A DNA stretch of 44,597 nt from an uncultured Porphyromonadaceae bacterium (GTDB lineage: Bacteria; Bacteroidota; Bacteroidia; Bacteroidales; Muribaculaceae), in the NCBI GenBank assembly GCA_947575235.1, contig CANPMT010000019.1, positions 1-44,597 of the forward strand, in the 5' to 3' direction. Every line of letters starts with the position of its first letter. Position 1 is the first letter of the stretch. Shown piece by piece: positions 18,498 through 28,479 of this stretch. The notes under the pieces are model-generated. The model was given only the letters and a program-made list of their open reading frames with translations, did not search any database and was not told where the DNA came from. The position numbers and the translations under genes are program-made.

Positions 18498-19643
18498 TTA
18501 TTGAAGCGGGAGAGGCACCGGTTTCGGACTTCTCACCCATTGCGAGAGGAGCAGCATGAGGTCGAACATCACAATCTTGGCATTGCCGTTGCGTTCCACG
18601 TCGGTGGCCGCGCGAGAGATCTCGTCAGAGAGAGCCTCCACGTTCCCTTCATGTATGAAGGGGGCGAAACGTCGGCTGAACTCCTCCTCCTCAGGGGTGA
18701 GGAGCGATATGAAAGGCATCCTCAGATTATAGATGAAATTCTCGCGCACCATGCGTGAGCTGTAATTGAGAAACCGCAGCAGCTTCTCGCGCCCCATAGC
18801 CGCGCACTGTTCCGAAATAGTCTTGAGCGACGGCGCTTTCAGGGCGTAAGCCATTCTCATCATCTCCTTGAAGAGCGACGAGAACTCCAGAATCTCCTCC
18901 GGATGACAGGCGAGCTCCTCAGCCTTCCCCATGCTACCCTCGGCTATGCGGGCGGCGGCAGCCGCCATCTCCGGACTGACGCCATGATTGCGCATCAGAT
19001 GGGTTGTTATCTCCATCTCGGACAGGGGGCGCATATTGAAACGCTGGGTCCGCGAGAAGATGGTGGGGAGCAGTTTCGAGTCATCGTTGCTAACCAGTAT
19101 GAACACGGTGTCGTCGAAAGGTTCCTCGATAATCTTCAGGAGCTTGTTGGCCGTCTCCGGACGCATCTTCTCAGGGAGCCATATCAGGAAAATCTTGTAA
19201 TTCTCCTGAAAAGCCGAGAGCGACGCCTTGGCAATCACCTCCTCACTCTCATTGACATAAATTGCCGGCTGGGAATTGCCGGCATTCAGGAGGTCGTTCC
19301 ATTTCTGCGGAGGCATATAGCTCCAATCGGCCATCATCTCGCGCCATTGGTCGATATAATCGTTCGACACGACGGCACCGTCGCGCTTGATCACCGGATA
19401 CACGAAATGCAGGTCGGGATTATTGAGACGCTGATGCTGCACGCACGAGGGGCACACGCCGCAGGAGTCGCCGCCATGACGTGAGGAGCAATGCACATAC
19501 TGCGCGAAAGCACGCGCAAGACGCATCTTGCCGATGCCAGATATCCCCGAAAGGAGAATGGCATGGGGAATCTTCCCGCTGTCGGCTATGGAGCGGAGTG
19601 ATGTTACTGTGGCCTGGTGGCCGGCTATGTCGGCGAACTTCAT
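18498..19643 (-). CDS. holB: DNA polymerase III delta-prime subunit
   Basis: Clamp-loader subunit that helps place the sliding clamp on DNA. The start is ATG 19643 (MKFADIAGHQATV), giving 381 residues; an upstream TTG/ATG extension is unlikely because it overlaps the promoter. The AAA+ module has HAILLSGISGIGK, and a zinc-binding cysteine cluster follows (HCSSRHGGDSCGVCPSC). The Walker A ends GKM instead of GKT/S, consistent with the non-ATPase delta-prime role. Further family features are the NPDLHFVYPV segment and KLLKIIEEP, followed by FILVSNDDSKLLPTIFSRTQ-type text (sensor region). It diverges from the AddB-like gene. Confidence 0.93.
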   Translation of the reverse strand: MKFADIAGHQATVTSLRSIADSGKIPHAILLSGISGIGKMRLARAFAQYVHCSSRHGGDSCGVCPSCVQHQRLNNPDLHFVYPVIKRDGAVVSNDYIDQWREMMADWSYMPPQKWNDLLNAGNSQPAIYVNESEEVIAKASLSAFQENYKIFLIWLPEKMRPETANKLLKIIEEPFDDTVFILVSNDDSKLLPTIFSRTQRFNMRPLSEMEITTHLMRNHGVSPEMAAAAARIAEGSMGKAEELACHPEEILEFSSLFKEMMRMAYALKAPSLKTISEQCAAMGREKLLRFLNYSSRMVRENFIYNLRMPFISLLTPEEEEFSRRFAPFIHEGNVEALSDEISRAATDVERNGNAKIVMFDLMLLLSQWVRSPKPVPLPLQ

Positions 19644-19664
19644 GACAGGTTGGTTTTTCAACTG

Positions 19665-19696
19665 CAAAAATACCTAAATTGTATGAAAGGTGCAAA
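19665..19696 (-). promoter_or_regulatory. Bacteroidetes-type promoter of holB
   Basis: Minus strand: TTTG (19693-19696), 20-base spacer, TATTTTTG (19665-19672), both exact. The expected leader to ATG 19643 is only about 15 bases. The -33 TTTG overlaps an alternative upstream TAAATTTG (19693-19700). Confidence 0.7.
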
Positions 19697-19764
19697 TTTA
19701 ATTTCTAAGTTGGCGAAAATCTTTTATATAATGGCGAGAATCTTTTATAAATCGTGGGGCGGCT

Positions 19765-19796
19765 ATTGTGTGTTGGCGTAAATATTGCTAATTTTG
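19765..19796 (+). promoter_or_regulatory. Bacteroidetes-type promoter of the AddB-like gene
   Basis: ATTG (19765-19768), 20-base spacer, TAATTTTG (19789-19796), 30 bases before the ATG at 19827. Confidence 0.6.
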
Positions 19797-19826
19797 GCTT
19801 GTTAAATACATATCATCAACCGCGAC

Positions 19827-22800
19827 ATGATAACGTTTCTGCAGTCAATAGCCAAGGCATACGCGTCACGCTATGCCGATATGTCTGACTTCTGTTTCCT
19901 CTTCCCCAACAAGCGAAGCGGAACTTTCTTCCTCAAATATCTCAAGGAGGAGTGCCACCGCCATACCATGCTGGCCCCCGACGTGAAATCAATCACCGAT
20001 TTCGTGGGTTTTCTCTCCGGACGCACCGTGGCCCCGAGAATCGACCTTCTCTTCCACCTGTATCATTCCTACCGCAAATTGCTCGGCCTCCCCGAGGAGG
20101 ATGAGGGGGAGAACGAAGGGGTGAGCTTCGATTCATTCTGTGGCTGGGGAGAGACCGTGCTGAGCGACTTCAATGAGGTCGACCTGTATCTGGCCAACCC
20201 CGACGAAGTGTTCAAAAACGTCAAGGATTACCGTGAGATATCATCAAACTTCCTCACAGAGGAACAGAAACGTGTGATGTGGGAATATTTCGGCCGAACC
20301 GACAACGCCGACCCGTCGGTGTTCTGGAAGAATTTCGACAATGAGGATAACCTGTCTGACGCCAAGAAACGTTTCCTTCACCTCTGGCGGCTCATGTCGC
20401 CCCTCTACGATGAGTTGGGCGAGCGCCTGGAGGGGGCCGGTCTCACAACAACCGGAGGCGCCTACCGTCTTGCCCTGAAAAAACTTCAGGATAACGACCC
20501 CGCGAAAATCCTTCCATATAAAAAGGTGATAGCCGTGGGGTTCAATGCCCTCAGCACTTCAGAGCAATCAATCTTCCGTGCCCTTCAGGAGACCGAAGGG
20601 GAGATAGACGCATTCGCCGATTTCTTCTGGGATGCAACCGGACCTATCCTTTCGGGTGAAGTGAACTCAGCCTCGAAATTTGTAAGGGCCAACATACGCA
20701 ATTTCCCATCGCCCGAATGGGCCATCCCCTCGCTGCAGATGAGCGATTGCCGCGAGATGCCCGCCGAACTGCGTGTGGCAGCCTCCCCCTCCAACTCAGC
20801 CCAGGTAAAGATTGCCGGAACGCTTCTCAAGGAATTGCGCGGACGCCTCACAGGTGATGAGTTCACCCAGGCAAAGGTGGCGGTGGTGCTCCCCGACGAG
20901 AATCTTCTCCTGCCGATGCTCTATTCACTCCCCGCCGGCATGGGCGACGTCAACCTCACAATGGGTTACCCGCTCCGCCTCACCTCGGTGGTGCCATTCG
21001 TGACCCTCCTCCGCCGCCTTCTCAGCAATTGCCGGCGCGCCGACGGTTCGGTGCAGTTCTATCACCGCGACCTCCGCGTATTTTTGGCGCATCCCTTCTC
21101 ACACGCCTGCTTCACGTCGCAGGCCGTCAACAATATAATAAGCTATATAGACTCACATCATAAAGCCTCGGTAAGCATCGATGAACTTCAGGAACTCTCG
21201 CCCGAAGCGGCTGAGGTGCTTTCAGGATTGCCGTCGGAGGCCACGCCACGCGAAACAATCTCCTATCTGTCAGGTGTGCTTGAGCGGGTTGCGGCCCGTC
21301 TCCCGTCGATGGAGGACGCTATGGTGAAATCGCGCCTCGAGATCTCACATATAGAGGTGTACCGCGATTCCCTGCGCCGTCTTGCCGATATCCTTAGCGG
21401 CTACGGCGTAAAGATGAAACCGCGCACTGTATTCCGTATGGCCGACCGTCTTTTGGCCGGAGAGACAGTGGGCTTCGAAGGTGAGCCACTCACCGGACTC
21501 CAGGTGATGGGCATGCTTGAGACCCGCTCGATCGACTTCGAACATGTGCTCATACTCTCGGCCAACGAGCGTGTGCTTCCGCGACGTGCGCGAACACGCA
21601 GTTTCATACCCGACACCCTCCGCCACGCCTACGGTATGCCCCCCGCCAACTATGCCGAGGGGATATTCGCCTACTACTTCTACCGCATGATAAGCCGTGC
21701 CAAGAGTGTCAGCATGATCTATGACGCCCGCTCCGGAGCCGGACTCAGCAGCGGCGACGTGTCGCGCTACATTCTGCAGCTGCGTCATCTCTTCGCCAAA
21801 GATGCCATGCAGGAGGAGGATTGGAAATTCATCCTCTCCGGGAAAGTGCCCCACGACCCCTCGGTTGAAAAGAATGCCGAGGTGATGGAGAGGCTCCACC
21901 GCTATCTGGAACCGGAAGGGAAGAACCTCTCGGTGTCGGCCCTGAAATCATATCGCGAATGCGAGGTGAAGTTCTTCTATCAGAATGTGATGGGACTCGA
22001 CACCGACCCCGAGCCGTCGGAATTTATCGACGCGATAGGTGCCGGCAACATCCTGCACGCCATACTCATGGAGCTCTACCTCCCGAAGCAGTTGCAGCGC
22101 GCCGTGCTCGATCCCCCCGTGCTCATGACCGCCGAACGCCTTGAGCAGCTTCTCGGCGACCGCCAGGGGTTATGGCGCACCGTTACACGCACAGTCAACC
22201 GTCTGCATTTCCGTCTTGACGGGGAGAGCCTCGACACGCCGCTGTCAGGTGGCGCACAGATGGTGGCCCGGCAGATTGAACGCCAGGTGAGGATGGTGAT
22301 GGAGCACGACCTTCGTCAGGCCCCCTTCCGGCTCTACGGCTGCGAGATAGAGGACCTCATGCACGTCGCCCTCCCCACAGGAGAGCGGGTAAACTTCAAA
22401 TTCGCCATAGACCGTCTTGACGAGACCCTCCGCGACGGAGAGCCGCAATTGCGCATAATCGACTACAAGACCGGCATGGTAAAGCTTGAGGCAGAGGAAT
22501 TCGGCGAGATATTCCACGGCGACTACCGCAGCGAGCAGATATTCCAGCTTTTCACCTACGCATGGCTCTTGGGGAAATATGCGGGGATAAAAGGGGAGAT
22601 AAACGGGCGCGAGAGCGACGTGTGCATGGAGATATACGAAGTGCCGAAGATTCATCTTGGCGACCGTCAGCTCCCTGTGATAGGGGAGGAGACAGTCGCA
22701 ACCTACGCTCCTTATTCAGATGCATTTTCCGAAGGGATGGAGAGTATGCTGTCAGATATCTTCCACAAACCCCGCTTTGAAGCGGTTGAGAATGAGCTGG

Positions 22801-22841
22801 AATGTACAAGATGTCCATTCCGGCGACTGTGCAGACGGTGA
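19827..22841 (+). CDS. AddB-like PD-(D/E)XK nuclease
   Basis: A 1004-residue protein resembling AddB, the partner of AddA in double-strand break resection. The N-terminus FLFPNKRSGTFFLKYL sits where AddB proteins have a Walker A, but the motif is degenerate. The middle keeps helicase-like blocks such as GLQVMGMLETRSIDFEHVLIL and SANERVLPRR. The C-terminal nuclease domain has GNILHAILMEL, AIDRLD and IIDYKTG, where the Asp and Lys are catalytic. Four cysteines (Cys712 in YRECEVKFFY; Cys993, 996 and 1002 at the end) fit the AddB [4Fe-4S] pattern. An addA partner is not in this window. It is separate from the downstream T9SS genes, which have their own promoter. Confidence 0.88.
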   Translation: MITFLQSIAKAYASRYADMSDFCFLFPNKRSGTFFLKYLKEECHRHTMLAPDVKSITDFVGFLSGRTVAPRIDLLFHLYHSYRKLLGLPEEDEGENEGVSFDSFCGWGETVLSDFNEVDLYLANPDEVFKNVKDYREISSNFLTEEQKRVMWEYFGRTDNADPSVFWKNFDNEDNLSDAKKRFLHLWRLMSPLYDELGERLEGAGLTTTGGAYRLALKKLQDNDPAKILPYKKVIAVGFNALSTSEQSIFRALQETEGEIDAFADFFWDATGPILSGEVNSASKFVRANIRNFPSPEWAIPSLQMSDCREMPAELRVAASPSNSAQVKIAGTLLKELRGRLTGDEFTQAKVAVVLPDENLLLPMLYSLPAGMGDVNLTMGYPLRLTSVVPFVTLLRRLLSNCRRADGSVQFYHRDLRVFLAHPFSHACFTSQAVNNIISYIDSHHKASVSIDELQELSPEAAEVLSGLPSEATPRETISYLSGVLERVAARLPSMEDAMVKSRLEISHIEVYRDSLRRLADILSGYGVKMKPRTVFRMADRLLAGETVGFEGEPLTGLQVMGMLETRSIDFEHVLILSANERVLPRRARTRSFIPDTLRHAYGMPPANYAEGIFAYYFYRMISRAKSVSMIYDARSGAGLSSGDVSRYILQLRHLFAKDAMQEEDWKFILSGKVPHDPSVEKNAEVMERLHRYLEPEGKNLSVSALKSYRECEVKFFYQNVMGLDTDPEPSEFIDAIGAGNILHAILMELYLPKQLQRAVLDPPVLMTAERLEQLLGDRQGLWRTVTRTVNRLHFRLDGESLDTPLSGGAQMVARQIERQVRMVMEHDLRQAPFRLYGCEIEDLMHVALPTGERVNFKFAIDRLDETLRDGEPQLRIIDYKTGMVKLEAEEFGEIFHGDYRSEQIFQLFTYAWLLGKYAGIKGEINGRESDVCMEIYEVPKIHLGDRQLPVIGEETVATYAPYSDAFSEGMESMLSDIFHKPRFEAVENELECTRCPFRRLCRR

Positions 22842-22887
22842 TTTTAGTTAAAATATCCTAACAGAATAAAAAAAGAGGGATTGACAG

Positions 22888-22918
22888 TTTGCCGATATGA
22901 ATATTCGGTGTAAATTTG
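22888..22918 (+). promoter_or_regulatory. Bacteroidetes-type promoter of the T9SS cargo cluster
   Basis: TTTG (22888-22891), 19-base spacer and TAAATTTG (22911-22918) match the consensus exactly. It implies a leader of about 75 bases before ATG 22999. Confidence 0.75.
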
Positions 22919-22932
22919 TGGAATATAAGGAT

Positions 22933-22962
22933 GAGGGTATTTTATACCCTGCCAATACCCTC
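22933..22962 (+). promoter_or_regulatory. Two mutually exclusive hairpins in the T9SS cluster leader
   Basis: The segment 22933-22941 (GAGGGTATT) can pair with 22954-22962 (9 bp). Alternatively AGGGTAT (22934-22940) pairs with 22944-22950 (7 bp, TTT loop). The two folds share the left arm. They lie just after the predicted transcript start and 36 bases before the ATG. A regulatory switch is inference. Confidence 0.45.
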
Positions 22963-22998
22963 TGAAGAACTGAACTCATTTAAAAACTTGACATAATA

Positions 22999-25344
22999 AT
23001 GAAAGGATTTTTACCCATGGTGTGGGTAGGCGCCTTAGGCCTTGGAGCCACCCTATCCGCAAGTGCAGGCAATGTGCCTCAGTATAAGACACAGTACGCA
23101 CTGTCAGAGACATTCTCCTATCTTGAGAATCCCACAATTCTCGAGGGGATTACTTTCTCACAGCACTCCCTTATCTTCGCAGACGGTCTGGAGCATAACC
23201 TCCGCGCCAACACCGGCGCCGGCTTCCCGATCGGTTTCCCCTTCCGTTTCGGAGGACAGACTTTCACCCAGTTCGCCATCGACACCTGGGGTGGTATCTA
23301 CTTAGGTACGGAAGAGGATGGTGTGGTGTACCGCGGTCAGAACACCATGATGTTCTGCAAGAACCTTCCCTTGGAGCTTGACCGTGCCGACGAGTTCTAC
23401 CTCGGCATGATCCAGGGTGATGTATGGCCCCGTTTCAAGAGCACCAACAAGACCACTCTCAATGCCCAGATAGGCTATCAGCTTACAGGTGAGGAGGGTG
23501 ACCGAGTTCTTATTGTGGAATTCCGCAACTATGCCCCTTAGAAAGAGAAACAGTCGTCGGCTGGTCATTACGACCTTCAGATCCGTCTGTATGAGAAGGA
23601 TAACCATTTCGAGATGGCCTTCAACGAGGGTGAGACAGCCAAGGATTCTTACAAGTTCATCGTAGGAGCCCGTGGTTTCGAGATTGAGGATGCGCTTCTG
23701 CTCAACTCACCCAATCTCGGCACCGGAGCTGAGAAGAGCACCGCCAAATATTCGGAATGGGATTCCAAAGAGGGTAAAGTGATATGGGATGGTCCCAACG
23801 ACTACAATAAATACTACAAGCCTGTATTCGGTTTCTATCCCGAGACAGATGCTACAGCTCCCGCTGAGGCTCCGAAGAATCTCGTTGTGACCCAGGATGG
23901 TGATGTGGCACACGTGTCGGTTGACCGTGCCGAGGGTTCACCCGCCACAGTTCTGCTGGTATCGGAGCAGCCCTTCACTGATTCTGACTATCCCGTGGAT
24001 GGCGAGACATTCCGTTCGCAGGGTAAGATGGGTGATTTCGTCACCAAGATCGGCAATGCCACAGTGCTTTATTACGGCGACGCCGAGCATATCGAGGTGG
24101 ATATGGCCGGAATCGAGTCGTCGAAAGATTACTATTTCGCAGCCATCAGCGCCAACGGTTATCCGGCGTTCAACACAGGTGTGAAGGCCACATCAGTGCT
24201 CTCCACCTCACAGGCTGCCCCCGCCAAATTCAAGACCAAAGCCGAGGGCCAGAAGTCAATCGGACTCAGCTGGGAGGCCGAGGATGACGTTATCATAGCT
24301 GTGACCGACCAGTGCAGCCATCTCTGGCAGCATGAGTATGAAGGTATCTTCGGACGCCCCGAGGCTGATGCCAAGATCGGCGACGAACTTGAGGGCGGAG
24401 GCACTGTAATCTATGTGGGTCCTGCCAAGGAGTTCACATGGGGTGATGCTCCGGCCAATATAATGAACTACTTCGCGGCATGGACAGTGCGCGAGGGTAG
24501 GGTTTCGGCTCTCTACACAGAGTCTCACGCCACAACCACCCCCTCATTGCCTTACGAGCCGAAGTTCGAGAACTATCCCTCTACAGTTGTGCCCGAGACA
24601 CTCGACGCCACAACCCGTCAGGGTGATTATCTCGGTGTGTTCACACGCTCATACGATGAGGTACGCGCATTGCGCCTTCGTCTTGTAGCCGGCAACGAGA
24701 TCGGTTTCTATCTCCCTGAGCTGAACTTCGCCAACGGCGACGGTGAACTCACATTCGAGTATGCCATGGAGACAAGTCTCGGATTCTCAGAGGTGGAGCC
24801 CGATCCCTCCGACCAGACAGGTACGACTACCGGCCCGAGCGTGGCAATTCCGCAGGGATATGGCCCCGGTCAGTTCGGCAACGGAGCATTGAAGGTGAAT
24901 ATCCGCACCAACGGCAATGTAGAGCAGCTTCTGAGCATCAACGAGTATGGCGGCACAATGGAGAGCAACGGCGACGGCGGTTATCAGGAGGGTTCGTCAA
25001 CCTTCGAGACAGTAACCGTGCCCCTGTCGGCTTATACAGATGTGTCAGGCGTGGGTATCTCAGCTTCAGCCGAGACCTTCTCTTACATCTATATCCGCAA
25101 CATCAAGGTGAACGGCACCGACGTATCGAGTGGCGTGACAGCAGCCGAGATTGATGGCTCGCTCATGATTTCAGCCGTAAGAGGTGGTGTCATGATCGAG
25201 AGCGCCACAGGCGAGACTGTAGAGATCTACTCAGTGGATGGCCGCAAGGTGGCTTCAGTAAAGGCTCCTGCAGGTCAGGGTATACAGGTGGCGCTTCCCG
25301 CCGGCATGTATATCGCCAACGGCAAGAAACTGCTTGTGCGCTAA
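22999..25344 (+). pseudogene. T9SS-secreted protein gene interrupted by one in-frame TAG
   Basis: One reading frame of 782 codons is broken only by TAG at codon 181 (23539-23541), between NYAP and KEKQSS. No frameshift and no other stop follow. The start ATG 22999 encodes a signal peptide (GALGLGATLSASAG). The N-terminal part, with GFPFRFGGQTFTQFAIDTWGG, resembles large surface proteins of Muribaculaceae. The middle contains fibronectin type III-like segments (APKNLVVTQDGDVAHVSVD). The C-terminus is a type-A T9SS sorting domain, VEIYSVDGRKVASVKAP through LPAGMYIANGKKLLVR. Without readthrough only a 180-residue secreted fragment lacking the sorting domain would be made. It could be a fresh nonsense mutation, a sequence error or recoding. 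It is the first gene of three related ones. Confidence 0.75.
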
Positions 25345-25357
25345 TTTCAGAATCAAC

Positions 25358-25395
25358 TCATGAGAATCCGTTGTCAGGGACACGGATTCTCATGA
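25358..25395 (+). terminator. Intercistronic hairpin between first and second T9SS genes
   Basis: Perfect 14-bp stem (25358-25371 with 25382-25395, 10-nt loop) 13 bases after the stop codon. No U-run follows, so it may stabilise or attenuate the mRNA rather than end it. Confidence 0.55.
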
Positions 25396-25426
25396 ATATC
25401 CATTATCAATAAAAACTAATTTGCGA

Positions 25427-28294
25427 ATGAACACATTTTCTTTCAAAGGGATGTTTGTGACGGCTGCTTTCGCTGCCACAGCAAGCATCGCGTTCGCTGA
25501 GCCGGCTCAGACAATAACTCTGATGTCGCCGACTCCACTTCAGCCCTATACGGTTGAATGTCTTGATTCACTTGAGACAGAGTGGAGCACCCCCGTCATG
25601 GTTAATGCCGACACCGAGTTACAGGTGCTCACAATGTGGCAGGAATCAGTTGCAACAGCTCATTTTGTGTCAGCCGGTGAGGCTTCCTCAAAAGCTGTGC
25701 TTCAGCTTTCAGAGCCTGTGACCACCGATGGCATCTATCAGATTTCAGTTCCCGCAGGCACTGTATATGATGGTCTTACTTATGAGGAGTCGATGGCTAC
25801 AAATGCCAACACAGTTATCATAATCTCAGTAGAGAATGAGGGTGGTGACGTGGCATCCGTAAAACTTCTCAGCGTGACTCCGGCCGACGGATCCACAGTG
25901 ACCGAGATTTCACATATCACCACTTATTGGGATGTGAATGACCAGATGCTTGGCGCCGGCAATATGGCTCTCCTTAAGAATGCCGCAGGTGAGATTTTGG
26001 CGAAGGCGGACATGACGTTTGATTGGGACGACCTCTCGCTCTTCACCCTCGACTTTGTCCCTGCTGTTACAGAAGCCGGTGAATACACTGTCGAGATTCC
26101 TGAGGGCGCTCTTCTGAATGATAACGGCGACCCCGTGAACGAGGCAGTAACCCTGCACTATACCATAGCAGGCGAGGCTCCTGAGACAGGTCTTAAGCTC
26201 ACAAAAGTGGAGCCTGCAGATGGTGCTATCATAAATAGCTTGTCAAGTGTAGTCACTGAATGGGAAGGAGCTATTGATGAGATGAATTTCGAAGCAGCCT
26301 ATACTCTCACAGATGCCAACGGTGTTGATTATTCTGATCGTGTATCGGTTGACTTGAACTGGGATAATTTCAACGAGGTTGATTTCTTTATTTCTCCCAC
26401 CATTACAGAGAAAGGAGTTTATACGTTGACTATCCCGGCTGACATGATCAATAGTGGCGCCCAGTATAACACAGAGAAAAAGCTCTCATTTACAATCGAT
26501 CCTGACTACGCTGCGCTTCTTACTGACTTCGAGGCAACCGGTGTAACTCCGGCCGACGGTAGCACTGTTGATATGAACGATGTTTCCGGTAAGAGCACAC
26601 TCACCAGCATAAATGTTACCTTCCCCTCATTCCCCTACATCAAGGAGGGTTACAATTTCGTATTCCACAACGAAGAGGGTGAGGAGATTGCCACTACCAA
26701 GCAGGTAGCCAACGAGATGTATGGCAACTACATCATTCTCGGTCTTCCCGATTCAATCCCCACCGGCAAATACACACTCTCCATCCCCGAGGGCGTTGTA
26801 GGCAACAAGGAATGGGCTGAGTCAAAATATGAGAAGGGCCGCATGAACCCCGCCATGGAGTTCAGCTGGAACTACATCGCCAAGGATGAGGTGGCACTTC
26901 CTGACTGGGTTCTCAACGATCCCCTCAAGCTTGAGCTGCTCACCATGACTGTAGATAGCGTTGAGGTGAATCTGCTTGGTGAGGATGTCGCCCTCGCAAA
27001 GATTCCCAACGGAGCGGATTTCGCCATCCGCACCAACAAGGATGAATATGCAGAGTCTCTCCTTATCTCTGTAAGTGACAATAAGACAGGTGATGTGGTA
27101 TGGAAAGTATGGACCAACGAGAGCGTTGACCCCTCGATCCCCTCTGTAGGTGTGAAGGATGAGAACGGTGTGTTCCACTTCACCAAGACAAGAGACGTGG
27201 TGTTCTACAACGACCGTACCTACACATTCACTGTAGAGGCTTACCAGAAATATGAGGTTCCTGAGGCAGACCGCAAGTTCCTCCAGGGCGCGAGTGTGAT
27301 ACTTGCCGGTCTTACCGAGCCGCTTAAATACAGCGATGCTGATATTCTTGAGGTGACCCCCGATCCCGAGGAGTGGGAGATTGAGAGATATGACGACCGC
27401 ACATTCACAATTGTGTATGACATGCCTGTCAACATCATCACCATGCCTGCTTCTTATGGCGATGTCTATACCAGCATCTCCAATGGTATGTACGGCAACG
27501 TAGACTTCGAGGAGATTACAAGCAACGAGGATAAGACCGAATGGTCGTTCACCTTCCCCGAAAGCGCTCTTAAGACAGCAATGGGTAGCATTATTGTGAA
27601 TATCGTGGCTGATGATATGGAGGGCAACCGTGTTTATCCCGAGTTCTGCGAGTTCAACAAGGGTGAGGGCCAGAATGCCTGCCAGCAGATTACATTCACC
27701 TGCTATCTCGGTGGCGCTGAGATTGGCGTAGTCCCGGGTGCCGGTGTCGTGTCTTCACTCTATGAGTTCGAGTTTACTGCTCCCAATGCAGCCAGAGGAG
27801 AAATCAAATTCTCAGGTATGGGTGCCAAGGCCGCAGCCAACGGCATTCTCTACAACGAGGCCGGTGAGGAGGTAGCACGCCTTGACCGCGACGATATTGT
27901 AGAGTATGATGATGCAGCAGCAAGTGATGCTGTGGTTAACAAGATTGTGATGCACCTTGACAAGGAGATAACCGAGGAGGGTAAGTATCAGCTCTATCTG
28001 CAGCCCGGTACATTCGTGACAGGCCGCGAGTATGACGCTCTCACCAATCTTCCTATCCGCATTGACTACACAGTATCCACAGTATCTGTAGGCGAGGTTG
28101 CTGCAGAGGCATCAATCGTTATCAACAACGGTGTTGTCACTGTAAACGGCGTTGAAGGCACTGTAGAGGTGTATGACCTTGCAGGCGCCAAGGTGGCTTC
28201 GGTAGAGGCTGTCGGCGGTTCAGCTGCAATAACTCTCGCAAAAGGCAGTTATGTAATTGTGGCCAATGGCAAGAGCACTGTAGTGCTTATCTGA
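25427..28294 (+). CDS. T9SS-secreted multi-domain Ig-like repeat protein
   Basis: Start at ATG 25427 (MNTFSFKGMF); a TTG two codons upstream is open but unlikely. The 955-residue product has a signal peptide (cleaved near IAFA-EPA). About seven beta-sandwich-like segments of 100-130 residues follow, of which three begin with the repeated motif (V/E)-x-PADG-(S/A)-x-(V/I) and end in a Y-x-(L/V)-x-IP-(E/A) strand. A type-A T9SS sorting domain closes it (VEVYDLAGAKVASVEAVGG to GSYVIVANGKSTVVLI). No catalytic motif is visible; an adhesive or scaffold role at the cell surface is inferred. It follows the broken gene by 82 bases. Its codons look more A/T-rich than its neighbours', by eye. Confidence 0.88.
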   Translation: MNTFSFKGMFVTAAFAATASIAFAEPAQTITLMSPTPLQPYTVECLDSLETEWSTPVMVNADTELQVLTMWQESVATAHFVSAGEASSKAVLQLSEPVTTDGIYQISVPAGTVYDGLTYEESMATNANTVIIISVENEGGDVASVKLLSVTPADGSTVTEISHITTYWDVNDQMLGAGNMALLKNAAGEILAKADMTFDWDDLSLFTLDFVPAVTEAGEYTVEIPEGALLNDNGDPVNEAVTLHYTIAGEAPETGLKLTKVEPADGAIINSLSSVVTEWEGAIDEMNFEAAYTLTDANGVDYSDRVSVDLNWDNFNEVDFFISPTITEKGVYTLTIPADMINSGAQYNTEKKLSFTIDPDYAALLTDFEATGVTPADGSTVDMNDVSGKSTLTSINVTFPSFPYIKEGYNFVFHNEEGEEIATTKQVANEMYGNYIILGLPDSIPTGKYTLSIPEGVVGNKEWAESKYEKGRMNPAMEFSWNYIAKDEVALPDWVLNDPLKLELLTMTVDSVEVNLLGEDVALAKIPNGADFAIRTNKDEYAESLLISVSDNKTGDVVWKVWTNESVDPSIPSVGVKDENGVFHFTKTRDVVFYNDRTYTFTVEAYQKYEVPEADRKFLQGASVILAGLTEPLKYSDADILEVTPDPEEWEIERYDDRTFTIVYDMPVNIITMPASYGDVYTSISNGMYGNVDFEEITSNEDKTEWSFTFPESALKTAMGSIIVNIVADDMEGNRVYPEFCEFNKGEGQNACQQITFTCYLGGAEIGVVPGAGVVSSLYEFEFTAPNAARGEIKFSGMGAKAAANGILYNEAGEEVARLDRDDIVEYDDAAASDAVVNKIVMHLDKEITEEGKYQLYLQPGTFVTGREYDALTNLPIRIDYTVSTVSVGEVAAEASIVINNGVVTVNGVEGTVEVYDLAGAKVASVEAVGGSAAITLAKGSYVIVANGKSTVVLI

Positions 28295-28334
28295 TGAATC
28301 TCGTGCAGCTTTAAGGCTGTAAATCTGAAATAAA

Positions 28335-28399
28335 GATGGTGGCCGGATGCGTCCGGACCACCATCCGCAAAGGATGAGGAGGACTGACCTCCTCCTCAT
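28335..28399 (+). terminator. Tandem hairpins between second and third T9SS genes
   Basis: Hairpin 1 has a 13-bp stem with one bulged A (28335-28347 with 28352-28365, loop TGCG). Hairpin 2 has a perfect 9-bp stem (28374-28382 with 28391-28399). The sequence between them (CATCC-GCAAA-GGATG) could pair to disrupt both. No U-run follows. Confidence 0.5.
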
Positions 28400-28479
28400 T
28401 CACCCGACAACCAAACAGAGTCTGATTAATGTTTTAACATTAAGAAGATTTGATAAATAATTTTTAACACTAACTATAG

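Noticed and set aside
19539..19570. Non-canonical Walker A (GKM) in holB as a sign of decay
   Set aside because: Delta-prime subunits are commonly non-ATPases with altered P-loops, so this is expected.
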